A DNA stretch of 64,000 bases from contig NZ_AQWP01000007.1 of the NCBI RefSeq assembly GCF_000375585.1, positions 124,538 to 188,537 on the forward strand, read 5' to 3'. This stretch comes from Sinorhizobium meliloti 4H41 (GTDB taxonomy: Bacteria; Pseudomonadota; Alphaproteobacteria; Rhizobiales; Rhizobiaceae). Below, piece by piece: positions 10,058 to 19,715 of this stretch. A program made the translations under genes and the position numbers. The notes beneath the pieces were generated by a model that searched no databases, had not been told where the DNA came from, and saw only the letters and a list, made by a program, of their open reading frames with translations. Each line of letters opens with the position of its first letter. The first letter of the stretch is position 1.

Positions 10058-11610
10058 GCGAAAACTCCGTGCATGAACCAGCGGGGTGAGGCGGTCTCCC
10101 TTCCGTAAAGGCCTTCGCGAAACAGCCAGAAGCGGCGGCCCTCCTGATCCTCTATCCGGAAATAATCGCGCGTCGGATGATTCTCCCCGTCGATCCACCA
10201 TTCGGCGGCGATGCGCTCCGGCCCCTCGGCACGGGCGACGCGGTAGCGGGTCTTGCGCCAGTTGAAGCTTCGCGGAGCGCCCTCGGGCACTTCCGCCGTC
10301 GCCTCCACCGGTTCGGGATGCGCGAAAATCCGAAGCGGACGGTTCTCGGGGAAAGCCTTCTCTTCAGGGGCAGGCGGCCTCAGGACCGCCGCCACGTCCG
10401 TCACGGCGGCAAATCCGCCCGCCCGTTCCGGCAGATGGCTTTCGGCAAGGGTCGCCTGCATCAGACACCCGGGCCCGAAACGGGCGGAGACCTTGTCGAC
10501 GAAGGCCGCGAGCGGCTGGCTTTCGTCGGGGGCGCCGGAAAAATCCTGCTGCGCCGGATCGAGCCTTTCGCTTCCGAGGACCGAAAGCCGGACGATTTCG
10601 AAACCATATCCGGCATCGAGATCGTCATGAACCGCCTGCAGCCGCTCGCGAAAGAGGGCGGCTATGCGGGCGGCATCGTTCAAGGGCACGGCCGCATGGG
10701 CTCGGACGCGGAATACCCGGCCGTCGACGCGGAACAGGAGGAGCTCGAAGAGCCGCCCGCCTTCGCCATGCCGCTCAAGCGAGGAGCGGACATCCCTGGC
10801 GAGGTGACGGGTCAGTTCGAGAATGTATTCCTCGTCCTGCACCGGCTCGGCGAGCCGGCGCTCGGCGGAGAAGCTCGGCACGGGCAGCCGGGGCGAAAGC
10901 GGCTCGTCCTCGAAGCCTCTCGCCTGATCGAGTCTGAGGAGAAGGGAGGAGCCGAAGCGGCGGGCGAGCGGCGCCCGGGGCGCTTCGAGAAGATCGCCGA
11001 TCTGTTTCAGCCCGACCCGTTCGAGTGCGGCCGCGGTGTCCGCCGGCAGTCGCAGCGCGGCGACCGGCAAGGGTGCAAGCACCGGGTCCCCGTCCTCGGG
11101 CGCAATGACGTCGGCATCGCCGTAACGGGCGACAGCCCAGGAAAGCCCGGCTGCGGAGGAGACGGTCGCCCGCGCCTCGACGCCGAGAGAGAAAAGACGC
11201 GACAGGACATCGCTGACGAGCGCCTTCTCGCCGCCTTGAAGATGGGCGCAGCCGGTGATGTCGAGAAACAGGCCATCCGTGCCGTCGAGTGCCACGAGCG
11301 GCGTATAGCGGTCGCACCAGTCGGCAAGCGCCTCCAGAAAGGCCTGGTCGGCGGCCGGATCGGCGGCAATCACGTCGAGCGAGGGACACATGGCGCGGGC
11401 TTCCGCCGCCCCCTGGCCGCGCTTCAGGCCGATACGCTCTGCAAAAGTATCGAGCGCAACGAGCCGCATGGCATTGTCGATCTTGGCGGCGAAGACGACG
11501 GGCGGATGGTCAGGACGCCCGCGCGAAAGCCAGGAGGCGCCCCATCGGCTGCGCGCGACGCGATCGGCCGGCAGATGCGGAAAGTGGATCGACAGGATCC
11601 GTTGGCTCAT
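10054..11610 (-). CDS. imuB: ImuB, inactive Y-family polymerase-like mutasome subunit
   Basis: The 518-residue protein begins [17 protein letters not shown] and continues through Y-family palm and finger segments ([19 protein letters not shown], near 120-140) and an HhH-like stretch ([20 protein letters not shown]). ImuB proteins lack the polymerase acidic triad and serve as the hub that binds the beta clamp, ImuA and DnaE2. The ATG at 11610 is chosen because it gives the family N-terminus; the frame is open further upstream, where it only re-reads imuA. It overlaps imuA by 101 bases and dnaE2 by four, pointing to a tightly coupled operon. Confidence 0.92.
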   Translation of the reverse strand: MSQRILSIHFPHLPADRVARSRWGASWLSRGRPDHPPVVFAAKIDNAMRLVALDTFAERIGLKRGQGAAEARAMCPSLDVIAADPAADQAFLEALADWCDRYTPLVALDGTDGLFLDITGCAHLQGGEKALVSDVLSRLFSLGVEARATVSSAAGLSWAVARYGDADVIAPEDGDPVLAPLPVAALRLPADTAAALERVGLKQIGDLLEAPRAPLARRFGSSLLLRLDQARGFEDEPLSPRLPVPSFSAERRLAEPVQDEEYILELTRHLARDVRSSLERHGEGGRLFELLLFRVDGRVFRVRAHAAVPLNDAARIAALFRERLQAVHDDLDAGYGFEIVRLSVLGSERLDPAQQDFSGAPDESQPLAAFVDKVSARFGPGCLMQATLAESHLPERAGGFAAVTDVAAVLRPPAPEEKAFPENRPLRIFAHPEPVEATAEVPEGAPRSFNWRKTRYRVARAEGPERIAAEWWIDGENHPTRDYFRIEDQEGRRFWLFREGLYGRETASPRWFMHGVFA

Positions 11611-12463
11611 CGTTTGTCTGAAGAGCGGCGCTCCGGCGCTCATCGAGTGAGTAGAAGCGGCGGTCATGGGCGTTCCATTCGAGAAAGATGTCGTCAGAGG
11701 CTTGGCGCCTGCTTTTTTCGACAAGGAGGTGAAAGGCGGAATGGCCGATGCTGCCGCAAAGCACCGAACCATCGGGAAGAGGACGTTCGCCGGCCGGTGC
11801 CGGCTTGACCTGGATCCGGAAGAAGGCGCTGCTCGCCTCCTCCTCGCCCGCCTGACGCAAGACGAGAAGAGGCACGCCGCCCGCCCGGGCCCTCACATGC
11901 AGACGCCGGCTCTCGCTCAGGGCGAGACAGGCAGGGTTGCCGCGGATTTCCAGAACGACCACGGCGAAGACCGGTACCGAAAGCGCCGTCTCGGCGATCC
12001 ACAGCGCATCCTTCACCGTGCGTGCCGAAACGAAGAGGAAGCGCTCGGCGTCGAGTCCATAGGCCTTGAGGCCCGGCGCATAAGGCTGACCCGCCTCACA
12101 GGCAGCAAGCGTCTGGCTGATCCAAAGGACCGGGGCCAGACGGCCATTCTCCTTCTTCTGCCGCTGATAGAGCACCGCAAGCGCCGCCACGAAGCCGGCG
12201 GCCGCGCCCGCATCCCGGGTCTCGGCATTGCGGATTTCCATCATGCCCTCGAGCGGCAACCCGCCCTGGAGGGCCTCATCGAATTGCGGGATGCCCAGCG
12301 GCAGGACCTTGCGGCGGGGCGCCTCCTCCTTGTCGCGGCGAAAGCCGGCGGGATCGGCCGACTTGGCCGGCCGGACGCATCCCGGCACCCCGCGATCTTC
12401 AATCCGCGCAATGGTCTCGCGAAGGGAAAGAACGGTTTGCCGTTGCACGGCGTTTCCGGCCAT
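11510..12463 (-). CDS. imuA: ImuA, SOS mutasome RecA-like protein
   Basis: This is the first gene of the imuA-imuB-dnaE2 cassette. The protein (about 317 residues from the start chosen) has the SulA/RecA-like core LPLGIPQFDEALQGGLPLEG, and WISQTLAACE further on. ImuA is thought to modulate RecA and DnaE2 access during damage tolerance. Starts are possible at 12490, 12478 and 12463. The last is preferred because GGAG precedes it by about nine bases and because the ATG at 12490 lies within a perfect LexA box. Confidence 0.88.
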   Translation of the reverse strand: MAGNAVQRQTVLSLRETIARIEDRGVPGCVRPAKSADPAGFRRDKEEAPRRKVLPLGIPQFDEALQGGLPLEGMMEIRNAETRDAGAAAGFVAALAVLYQRQKKENGRLAPVLWISQTLAACEAGQPYAPGLKAYGLDAERFLFVSARTVKDALWIAETALSVPVFAVVVLEIRGNPACLALSESRRLHVRARAGGVPLLVLRQAGEEEASSAFFRIQVKPAPAGERPLPDGSVLCGSIGHSAFHLLVEKSRRQASDDIFLEWNAHDRRFYSLDERRSAALQTNDEPTDPVDPLSASAGRSRRAQPMGRLLAFARAS

Positions 12464-12484
12464 GACGGTCAGCTCCATCTGCAT

Positions 12485-12499
12485 GTTCATGTTATGTTC
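12485..12499 (-). promoter_or_regulatory. LexA (SOS) box of imuA-imuB-dnaE2
   Basis: The 15 bases GTTCATGTTATGTTC are a perfect match to the alphaproteobacterial LexA operator GTTC-N7-GTTC. The box overlaps the most upstream possible ATG of imuA (12488-12490) and lies about 20 bases before the preferred start. LexA control of this cassette is established in related bacteria; here it is inferred from the motif and position. Confidence 0.8.
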
Positions 12500-12632
12500 T
12501 TATGGATTCCAGAGCTGCCCTCAAGAGTCAACAACCAATATTGAGAATATATTCCTCCTTCTTTCCGGGTTAGAATTCATCACTCGAAAAACAAAGGCAA
12601 AATCGCTATATGAGGGGCAACAAGGAGTGCCC

Positions 12633-13067
12633 ATGGCCCGCATTGACCAAACCGATGATTGGCGGGAACGCCACGCACCGTCGCTTACCGTATTCGAACA
12701 GCTCGCGTTTGAAGCCTACAGCCATCTGCCTGAGGAATTCCGCAAGCTGACGACGGATCTCACGATCGAAATCGCCGACTTTCCAAGCGACGATGTCTTC
12801 GAAGACATGGCGCTCGAAACGCCGTTCGACCTGCTGGGCCTGTTCGAAGGCCGCGGCCTCGGCGAGCGCTTCACCATGGAAACCGGGGAGTTCCCGAACC
12901 GCATCACCCTTTACCGCCGCCCGATCATCGACTACTGGGCCGAAAACGAGGAAACGCTCGGCGATATCATCACCCATGTGCTGATCCACGAGATCGGCCA
13001 CCATTTCGGCCTGTCGGACGACGATATGGAGCGGATCGAGGAAAGCGTGGAACACGTGGGCGGCTGA
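12633..13067 (+). CDS. Small zinc metallopeptidase-like protein (zincin, PF06262 type)
   Basis: The 144-residue cytosolic protein has the zincin motif HEIGHH at residues 119-124, with a downstream acidic SDDDMERIEE, as in the minimal metallopeptidase-like family found across actinobacteria and rhizobia. The start ATG at 12633 has AAGGAG at ideal spacing; the frame is open for over 130 codons upstream, but that stretch overlaps imuA and its promoter. Substrate and role are unknown. It is divergent from the SOS cassette, sharing the interval that holds the LexA box, so shared control is possible. Confidence 0.85.
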   Translation: MARIDQTDDWRERHAPSLTVFEQLAFEAYSHLPEEFRKLTTDLTIEIADFPSDDVFEDMALETPFDLLGLFEGRGLGERFTMETGEFPNRITLYRRPIIDYWAENEETLGDIITHVLIHEIGHHFGLSDDDMERIEESVEHVGG

Positions 13068-13112
13068 GGCCTGCCGAGAATCGCGCCACCCGCCGCCGCC
13101 TGTTTGATTTCC

Positions 13113-13227
13113 TCATTCCTGTGCTCGTCACAGGAATCCAGCCAGACCAAGTCCTTGGGCTGAAAGAACGTTTCCCGCGCCGCAGACGCGGCGCCGCTCT
13201 CATCCCTGTGACGAGCACAGGGGTGAG
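13113..13227. repeat. Large dispersed inverted repeat between two genes
   Basis: The arms (13113-13134 and 13205-13227) are near-identical inverted copies. Each contains its own small palindrome: CCTGTG-N5-CACAGG at 13118-13134, and again at 13205-13221. The middle holds another GC-rich palindrome (CGCCGC-AGA-CGCGGCG, near 13180). The structure could fold into a long cruciform or hairpin and looks like a rhizobial mosaic intergenic element. The rest of the 180-base interval between the zincin gene and the DUF1737 gene shows nothing else. Confidence 0.65.
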
Positions 13228-13247
13228 GCGAGGAGAGATTGCAGTCC

Positions 13248-13454
13248 CTACTGCTCCGACAGCTTCATGTCGGGATGATAATCCTTCCCCTCCACTTCCT
13301 TCACCACCGCCTGTCCGCATTGCATATGCTGGGTGTCGGCATTGAAGGCGTAGGTCGGCGGACCGTGCAGCGTCCACCCCTGGTTCAATGCCGCCGTCAC
13401 CTTGTGGCAGAAGGAGGCATCGTCGGGGCCGGTGAGAAAGCGATAAAGTTTCAA
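13248..13454 (-). CDS. DUF1737 domain-containing small protein
   Basis: This 68-residue protein (MKLYRFLTGPDDASFCHKVT) matches the DUF1737 pattern, including the GWTLHGPPTYAF core. Function is unknown. The start is a TTG at 13452-13454 that overlaps the stop of the citE-like gene (TTGA), which argues for coupled translation; AAAGG precedes it by eight bases. Confidence 0.75.
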   Translation of the reverse strand: MKLYRFLTGPDDASFCHKVTAALNQGWTLHGPPTYAFNADTQHMQCGQAVVKEVEGKDYHPDMKLSEQ

Positions 13455-14353
13455 GAGTTTGCCTTTCGTTTTTCGATGATGTCCGCCTTGGCGGCGATCC
13501 TCATCGCCTGTTCGAGATGGAGGCGCTCGACCATCCGCCCATGAAGGTTGATGACGCCCTTTCCGGCATTGTCCGGCAAGGCAAAGGCCTCGATGATCGC
13601 GCGCGCCTCCTCGACCGCAGCCTCGTCCAGGCCGAAATGCCGATTGGCCGCATCGATCTGCGCCGGATGGATCAGCATCTTGCCGTCATAACCCATGTCG
13701 CGCCCCTGCCGGCACTCCGCCTCGAAGCCTTCCGGATCGCGGAAATCGTTGAAGACCGCGTCGATGACGTCGAGCCCGCTGCCGCGCGCGGCAAGAAGGA
13801 TCTGCATCAGCCACGGAACGAGATAGGTCCGGCCCGGAAAGGCGGGCACGCCCGTCTCCTTGCGAAGATCGTTCAGCCCGACGACGAAGCAGTCCAGCCG
13901 GCCGCCGGAGGTGCGGCCGGTCTCGGCGATCGCCGGCCCGTTCACGACCCCGCGCGGCGTCTCGATCATCGCCCAGAGCCTCAGCTCATCCGGCGCGTCC
14001 CTTTCCGCAAGCCAATCGAGCGCGCCCTGAATATCGGCGGGGCTTTCGACCTTGGGCAGGAGGATAGCATCGGGCCGCGCGGCAAGAGCCGCTGCGAGAT
14101 CGGCCTCGCCGAAGCCGGAGCCCGCCGCATTGACGCGGATGACCGTTTCGCCCTGCGGCCGGTTGCCGGCAAGATGCCGGACGAGCGCATCGCGCGCCGC
14201 AGCCTTGCGGTCCGGCAAGACGGAATCCTCGAGGTCGAAGATCACGGCGTCCGCGGCCAATTCACAAGCCTTGGCGAGCGCGCGCTGATTGTCGGCCGGA
14301 ACCGAAAGCACCGAGCGGCGCAGCCGCACGGGATGGTGGTCGATCGCTCTCAT
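13451..14353 (-). CDS. CitE-like acyl-CoA lyase (HpcH/HpaI aldolase family)
   Basis: The 300-residue protein has the fold signatures of CitE and malyl-CoA lyases: RRSVLSVPADNQRAL near the start, the metal-site Glu/Asp in DAVIFDLEDSV, RVNAAGSGF, LPKVESP, WAMIETPRGV and MLIHPAQI. Such enzymes cleave or form malyl-CoA, citramalyl-CoA or related thioesters with Mg2+. It lacks the CitF/CitD partners of a citrate lyase, so a stand-alone CoA-ester lyase is more likely; the exact substrate cannot be told. The ATG at 14353 is preferred, with an in-frame ATG 15 bases upstream. Confidence 0.82.
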   Translation of the reverse strand: MRAIDHHPVRLRRSVLSVPADNQRALAKACELAADAVIFDLEDSVLPDRKAAARDALVRHLAGNRPQGETVIRVNAAGSGFGEADLAAALAARPDAILLPKVESPADIQGALDWLAERDAPDELRLWAMIETPRGVVNGPAIAETGRTSGGRLDCFVVGLNDLRKETGVPAFPGRTYLVPWLMQILLAARGSGLDVIDAVFNDFRDPEGFEAECRQGRDMGYDGKMLIHPAQIDAANRHFGLDEAAVEEARAIIEAFALPDNAGKGVINLHGRMVERLHLEQAMRIAAKADIIEKRKANS

Positions 14354-14474
14354 GCCGTTCCCTGTCATGCCGTTCGTTGTGCCTGCCTTTCAACCTTTGC
14401 GCAAGACGAGACGGGCGGACCCTCTTGCAAGCGGCGTGGCCAGCACCCACATGCCGAGCAGAAAGGTGACAATC

Positions 14475-14726
14475 ATGCAAAGCATCCGCTCTGTTCTCTT
14501 CACGGCCGCCGCCATCACCATAACGTTGGTGGCCTTCGTGTTCACCGCCTCGCTCGCCCTGGCGCTCGCTGGGATCGCCGCCATTATTGCGGTCGGCAGC
14601 GCGATCGCCGCCAAGCTCAACGGACGGCCCGTGCATGCTCGAGCGGGCGCACGCGCCAATCCGGGAAGCACTCAGCGCGAGATGCGGGTGTGGAACGACG
14701 GGCGCGGGACGATCATCGATCTTTAG
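14475..14726 (+). CDS. Small hydrophobic protein, function unknown
   Basis: The 83-residue product begins MQSIRSVLFTAAAITITLVAF and has a long Ala/Ile/Val-rich hydrophobic stretch (residues 8-50, room for two membrane helices) and a basic, polar C-terminal tail ending GRGTIIDL. AAAGGTGA lies upstream of the ATG at suitable spacing. I do not recognise a family. It sits in the space between the divergent citE-like gene and leuD. The 130 bases after it hold a GC-rich palindromic stretch but no further gene. Confidence 0.6.
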   Translation: MQSIRSVLFTAAAITITLVAFVFTASLALALAGIAAIIAVGSAIAAKLNGRPVHARAGARANPGSTQREMRVWNDGRGTIIDL

Positions 14727-14859
14727 AATCGGATTGCCGGAAGCGGGAGAAGCGGTTTCCGCCCGCATCCCGCTCCATGAAAGCAGATTCTCCTTCATTT
14801 CGGCGCAAAACTGATCTAAACGCTTCTCGAACATTTCCGCTGAAATCGAAGGCCAAGTC

Positions 14860-15465
14860 ATGGACAAGTTCGTCAAGCTCACCGGCGTTGCCGCTCCCCT
14901 GCCCGTCGTCAACATCGACACGGACATGATCATTCCGAAGGATTACCTGAAGACGATCAAGCGCACCGGTCTCGGCACCGGGCTTTTCGCCGAGGCGCGC
15001 TACAACGAGGACGGTACCCCCAACCCGGACTTCGTTCTCAACAAGCCTGCCTATCAGAACGCCAAGATTCTCGTCGCCGGCGACAATTTCGGCTGCGGCT
15101 CCTCGCGCGAGCATGCACCTTGGGCGCTCCTCGATTTCGGCATCCGCTGCGTCATCTCGACCTCCTTCGCCGACATCTTCTACAACAACTGTTTCAAGAA
15201 CGGCATCCTGCCCATCGTCGTCAGCCAGGAAGACCTCGACAAGCTGATGGATGACGCCAGCCGCGGCTCCAATGCCATTCTCACGGTCGATCTCGAAGCG
15301 CAGGAGATCACCGGTCCGGACGGCGGCTCGATCAAGTTCGAGGTCGATGCCTTCAAGCGCCATTGCCTGCTGAACGGCCTCGACGATATCGGCCTCACGC
15401 TCGAAAAAGGCCGCTCCATCGACAATTACGAGAAGGCGACCGCCGCTTCCCGCCCCTGGGCATGA
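14860..15465 (+). CDS. leuD: 3-isopropylmalate dehydratase small subunit
   Basis: The 201-residue swivelling subunit pairs with LeuC to isomerise 2-isopropylmalate to 3-isopropylmalate in leucine synthesis. Typical motifs are [14 protein letters not shown] (23-36) and the substrate-binding loop [17 protein letters not shown] (73-89). Length fits the LeuD1 type. leuC lies about 19 kb away on the other strand, a split seen in many rhizobia. The stop overlaps the start of the RidA gene (ATGA), so the two are co-transcribed. Confidence 0.96.
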   Translation: MDKFVKLTGVAAPLPVVNIDTDMIIPKDYLKTIKRTGLGTGLFAEARYNEDGTPNPDFVLNKPAYQNAKILVAGDNFGCGSSREHAPWALLDFGIRCVISTSFADIFYNNCFKNGILPIVVSQEDLDKLMDDASRGSNAILTVDLEAQEITGPDGGSIKFEVDAFKRHCLLNGLDDIGLTLEKGRSIDNYEKATAASRPWA

Positions 15466-15854
15466 GCTGTCGGATGACGCGCAAGCTCATCTCGTCCGGT
15501 TCGCCCTTCGAAAAGACGGCAGGTTATTCGCGTGCCGTCGCGAAGGGCGACTGGTGCTTCGTCTCCGGCACGACCGGCTACGACTACGCCACCATGACCA
15601 TGCCGGAAACGGTGGAGGAACAAGCCCGCAACTGCCTGAAGACGATCGAAGGCGCCCTGAAGGAAGCCGGCTTCTCGCTGTCGGACGTCGTTCGCAACCA
15701 CTACTACGTCACCGATGCCAGCTTTGCCGACCGCGTATTCCCGATCTTCGGCGAGACCTTCGGCGAGATCCGCCCGGCCGCGACGATGATCGTCTGCGAC
15801 CTCATCCGCCCGGAAATGCTGATCGAGATCGAGGTTACGGCATTTCGGGGATAA
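15462..15854 (+). CDS. RidA family enamine/imine deaminase-like protein
   Basis: The 130-residue protein (YjgF/YER057c/UK114 family) has [10 protein letters not shown], a central [21 protein letters not shown] and a C-terminal [24 protein letters not shown]. RidA proteins hydrolyse reactive enamine or imine intermediates. The catalytic-type Arg seems to be in the RPAATMI region, although the family is diverse and some members are not deaminases. Start ATG at 15462 overlaps the leuD stop; an alternative ATG lies at 15474. Linkage to leucine synthesis suits a damage-control role in branched-chain amino acid metabolism, but that is inference. Confidence 0.82.
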   Translation: MSCRMTRKLISSGSPFEKTAGYSRAVAKGDWCFVSGTTGYDYATMTMPETVEEQARNCLKTIEGALKEAGFSLSDVVRNHYYVTDASFADRVFPIFGETFGEIRPAATMIVCDLIRPEMLIEIEVTAFRG

Positions 15855-15920
15855 GGCCGCCCCGACGCCGGCGAATCCTTTTTCATTGACCGCGCGGCCC
15901 TCCTCGCGCTATCTACGATC

Positions 15921-15976
15921 CGTGGTGATTTGGCCGGCCGGCTTGCAGCCACGTTAAAGAAGTCGCTAAAGGGCCG
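15921..15976 (+). ncRNA. SAM-II riboswitch upstream of metA
   Basis: The stretch starts CGTGGTGATTTGGCC, continues through GGCTTGCAGCCACG, and ends with GTTAAAGAAGTCGCTAAAGG. This is the SAM-II (metA) consensus of alphaproteobacteria: stem GTGG/CCAC, an A-rich loop and a 3' pseudoknot strand. In this class, S-adenosylmethionine binding stabilises an H-type pseudoknot that sequesters the translation signals. The aptamer ends about 75 bases before the metA ATG, so the distance allows transcriptional or translational control. Confidence 0.92.
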
Positions 15977-16052
15977 AGGGAACAATGGATTTCCGAGGAC
16001 CGGTCGCGATCGTTTCGCCGCCGGTTTTTTTGTATTGATCGAGTGGACGCCC

Positions 16053-16979
16053 ATGCCCATCAAGATACCCGATACGCTGCCCGCCTTCGAAACTCTCGTT
16101 CACGAGGGTGTGCGGCTGATGACCGAGACCGAGGCGGTCCGCCAGGACATCCGGCCGCTGCAGATCGGGCTCTTGAACCTGATGCCCAACAAGATCAAGA
16201 CCGAGATCCAGATGGCGCGGCTGATCGGCGCCACGCCGCTTCAGGTCGAATTGACGCTCGTCCGCGTCAACGGCCACCGGCCGAAGAACACGCCCGAAGA
16301 ACATCTGCTCGCCTTTTACGAGACCTTCGAGGAGGTGGAGGCCCGTAAGTTCGACGGCTTCATCATCACCGGCGCGCCGATCGAGACGCTCGAATACGAA
16401 GAGGTCACCTACTGGAAGGAGCTGCAGCGCATCTTCGATTGGACGACGACCAACGTCCATTCGACGCTGAACGTCTGCTGGGGCGGGATGGCTGCGATCT
16501 ACCATTTCCACGGTGTTCCGAAATATCCGCTGAAGGAAAAAGCCTTCGGCGTCTACCGCCACCAGAACCTGCAGCCCTCTTCGGTCTATCTGAACGGCTT
16601 TTCCGACGATTTCGCCGTGCCCGTTTCGCGCTGGACCGAGGTGCGCCGCGCCGATATCGACCGGGTGCCGGATCTCGAAATCCTGATGGAATCAAAGGAA
16701 GTGGGCGTCTGCCTCGTGCACGAGAAGAAAGGCAACCGGCTCTACATGTTCAATCACGTCGAATATGATTCGACGTCCCTGTCGGAGGAATATTTCCGCG
16801 ACGTCGATGCCGGCGTGCCGATCAAGCTGCCGCACGACTATTTCCCGCACAATGACTCCGCACTTCCGCCGCAGAACCGCTGGCGCAGCCATGCACATCT
16901 CTTCTTCGGCAACTGGATCAACGAGATTTACCAGACGACGCCCTACGAGCTGGCGAAGATCGGAACCGAAGCGCGTTGA
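16053..16979 (+). CDS. metAA: Homoserine O-acyltransferase MetA, predicted acetyl-CoA-specific
   Basis: The 308-residue MetA-family enzyme acylates homoserine in the first committed step of methionine synthesis. Cys142 in [13 protein letters not shown] is the nucleophile; [18 protein letters not shown] at 34-51 is typical. Residue 111 is Glu, in GAPIE. In the family this position separates acetyl-CoA users (Glu) from succinyl-CoA users (Gly, as in E. coli GAPLG), so the product is expected to be O-acetylhomoserine. The ATG at 16053 gives the canonical [11 protein letters not shown] start. Control by the SAM-II riboswitch just upstream fits end-product feedback. Confidence 0.93.
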   Translation: MPIKIPDTLPAFETLVHEGVRLMTETEAVRQDIRPLQIGLLNLMPNKIKTEIQMARLIGATPLQVELTLVRVNGHRPKNTPEEHLLAFYETFEEVEARKFDGFIITGAPIETLEYEEVTYWKELQRIFDWTTTNVHSTLNVCWGGMAAIYHFHGVPKYPLKEKAFGVYRHQNLQPSSVYLNGFSDDFAVPVSRWTEVRRADIDRVPDLEILMESKEVGVCLVHEKKGNRLYMFNHVEYDSTSLSEEYFRDVDAGVPIKLPHDYFPHNDSALPPQNRWRSHAHLFFGNWINEIYQTTPYELAKIGTEAR

Positions 16980-17059
16980 CGTAAAAAGTATGACTTTCCG
17001 GTTGCCGCCTCGGCGGAAATGCAGCAGGTTGACGCCGACTCGCGGAAATGGGGAGATGC

Positions 17060-18076
17060 ATGGGAACAGACACGGAAATCTTCGGCCACCTGCCCTCCGG
17101 CGAGCCCGTACAGCGCGTGACGCTTCAGGGCGGTGGGCTGACGGCGTCGGTGATCACATGGGGCTCGGTCATCCAGGATCTTCGGCTCGAAGGACATGCA
17201 GCCCCGCTCGTGCTCGGCTTCGAGGATTTCGAAAGCTATCCGGCCCATTCCTCCTATTTCGGCGCCACGCCCGGGCGCAACGCCAACCGCATCGGCGGTG
17301 GCCGCTTCGTGCTCGAAGGCAAGGCCTATCAACTCGAGCTCAATGAGAAGGGCGCCACGCATCTCCACGGCGGCAGCGACAATATCGCCAAGCGCAACTG
17401 GTCGATCCTCAGGCGGGCCGAAGACAGCGTAACGCTCGAGATCACCGATCCGGACGGCCGCGCCGGCTATCCGGGCAATTGCACGATCACCTGCACCTAT
17501 ACGCTGAAACCGGGCGGCACGCTCAACGTCGTCTACGAAACTCAGACCGACGCGCCGACCCTCGCCAATGTCTGTCAGCACAGCTATTTCAACCTCGACG
17601 GCGGCGCGGACGCATTCGGCCATGACATCATGATTGCGGCAGACCACTACCTGCCCACCGATGAACGGCAGATTCCGACGGGCGAGATCCGCCCCGTCGC
17701 CGGCACCGCCTTCGATCTGCGCGAAATGACCTCGCTGAGAAGGCAGCTGGACGGCGACGGGATCGCTTACGACCACAATTTCTGCCTCTCGCCGGAACGG
17801 ACGCAGAAACGCTCCGTGGCGCTGGTACGCAGCATCAATTCCGGTGTGTCGCTGGAAGTGCTGACCACGGAGCCCGGCGTGCAGCTCTATACCGGAGAAA
17901 AGCTCGACGTACCGGTTCCCGGCCTCGACGGCCGCCGTTACGGCCCCTTCGCCGGCTTCTGCCTGGAAACCCAGATCTGGCCCGATGCGGTGAACCACGA
18001 AGGTTTCCCGAAGGCGGTGCTGAGACCCGGCGAAACGCTCCGGCAGGAAACGGATTACGTTTTTACGAAAAGCTGA
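17060..18076 (+). CDS. galM: Aldose 1-epimerase (galactose mutarotase)
   Basis: The 338-residue protein interconverts alpha and beta anomers of hexoses. Landmarks are GATPGRNANRIGGGRF (the substrate Arg), THLHGG and CQHSYFNLDG (catalytic His), and the C-terminal FAGFCLETQIWPDAVNH holding the catalytic Glu. The start ATG at 17060 has GGGGAG four bases upstream; an ATG at 17048 is in frame. No sugar transport or Leloir genes flank it, so it appears to be a stand-alone gene. Confidence 0.92.
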   Translation: MGTDTEIFGHLPSGEPVQRVTLQGGGLTASVITWGSVIQDLRLEGHAAPLVLGFEDFESYPAHSSYFGATPGRNANRIGGGRFVLEGKAYQLELNEKGATHLHGGSDNIAKRNWSILRRAEDSVTLEITDPDGRAGYPGNCTITCTYTLKPGGTLNVVYETQTDAPTLANVCQHSYFNLDGGADAFGHDIMIAADHYLPTDERQIPTGEIRPVAGTAFDLREMTSLRRQLDGDGIAYDHNFCLSPERTQKRSVALVRSINSGVSLEVLTTEPGVQLYTGEKLDVPVPGLDGRRYGPFAGFCLETQIWPDAVNHEGFPKAVLRPGETLRQETDYVFTKS

Positions 18077-18090
18077 GGCAGGGCAGGCCG

Positions 18091-18132
18091 TTAGAGCACT
18101 TTCAGTTTCACCGTTTCATCGAACAGTGAAAC
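18091..18132. repeat. Dispersed palindromic motif downstream of galM
   Basis: TTAGAGCACTTTCA is followed by the inverted pair GTTTCAC (18105-18111) and GTGAAAC (18126-18132). A sister element starting TTAGAGCACTTCC lies at 56.25 kb, so this looks like a family of short intergenic palindromes. It may help end the galM transcript. Confidence 0.5.
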
Positions 18133-18254
18133 GCTTCCTGTCGCTCCTATCCGACCGATAACCGCCAACACCCACCGGCAGCGTGAGACCGGTGACGAAT
18201 TCGGCTGCCGCAAAGGAAAGAAGAGAGCCCCAGCGTTTCAGTGTCAGAATCTGA

Positions 18255-18313
18255 CTTGACAACTCCCGGCGATGTTACGTTATTACGTTCAATAAAACGA
18301 AATGTAATAACGT
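18255..18313 (+). promoter_or_regulatory. Putative promoter with Zur-like double operator before the COG0523 GTPase
   Basis: A CTTGAC -35-like hexamer sits at 18255-18260. About 18 bases later begins an inverted repeat whose arms, ACGTTATTACGTTC (18277-18290) and GAAATGTAATAACGT (18299-18313), are themselves partly palindromic. Each arm resembles Zur/Fur-type operators with a TAATAAC or GTTATTA core. The first arm would cover the -10 region, as expected for a repressor. The site is about 60 bases before the GTPase ATG. Confidence 0.5.
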
Positions 18314-18370
18314 ATCCACGAAGCCGGAGCATTGCCTCCGGCCGTCCATGCGACAGTGAGGTTCTCGTCA

Positions 18371-19360
<990 letters not shown>

Positions 19361-19363
19361 TCG

Positions 19364-19639
19364 TCAGCTCAGCACGATGCCGCCGTCGACATTCAGCGTC
19401 TGGCCGGTCACGAAAGCCGCATCGTCCGAAGCAAAGAAGGCCACCGCACCGACAACATCCTCGGGATCGCCGATGCGACGCATGGCGGTTTTGTCCTGCC
19501 ACGTCCTCCTGACCGCGGGATCGTCGAGATTGACCCGCCCCATATCGGTGAGGACGATTCCGGGGCACACGCAGTTGGCGGTGATCCCGTCGGCACCCAC
19601 TTCCTGTGCCAGCACGCGCGTCACGGAAAAATGCCGCAT
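19364..19639 (-). pseudogene. Truncated short-chain dehydrogenase/reductase (C-terminal remnant)
   Basis: The 91 residues (RHFSVTRVLAQEVGADGITANCVCPGIVLTDMG through to GQTLNVDGGIVLS) match only the last third of an SDR oxidoreductase. The Rossmann glycine motif, the catalytic Ser and the YxxxK are missing. Continuing the frame upstream past 19640 gives unrelated sequence up to the tRNA gene, so similarity stops abruptly just after where YxxxK should be. With no cofactor site it cannot be an active enzyme. The break lies 77 bases from the 3' end of tRNA-Gly. Confidence 0.8.
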
Positions 19640-19715
19640 CGCTCCCGCTGTAGCACGGCGGGGCGAACGAGAATGCCCGAAGGGCTCATCAATCTGCTGA
19701 ATTGTCCGAGGAATT

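Noticed and set aside
6710..10108. 1132-codon open frame antisense to dnaE2
   Set aside because: It mirrors dnaE2 codon for codon. High-GC codon use removes stops on the opposite strand, and no homology or ribosome-binding site supports it.
10177..11808. 543-codon open frame antisense to imuB
   Set aside because: Shadow of imuB; crosses the imuA-imuB overlap and has no supporting start.
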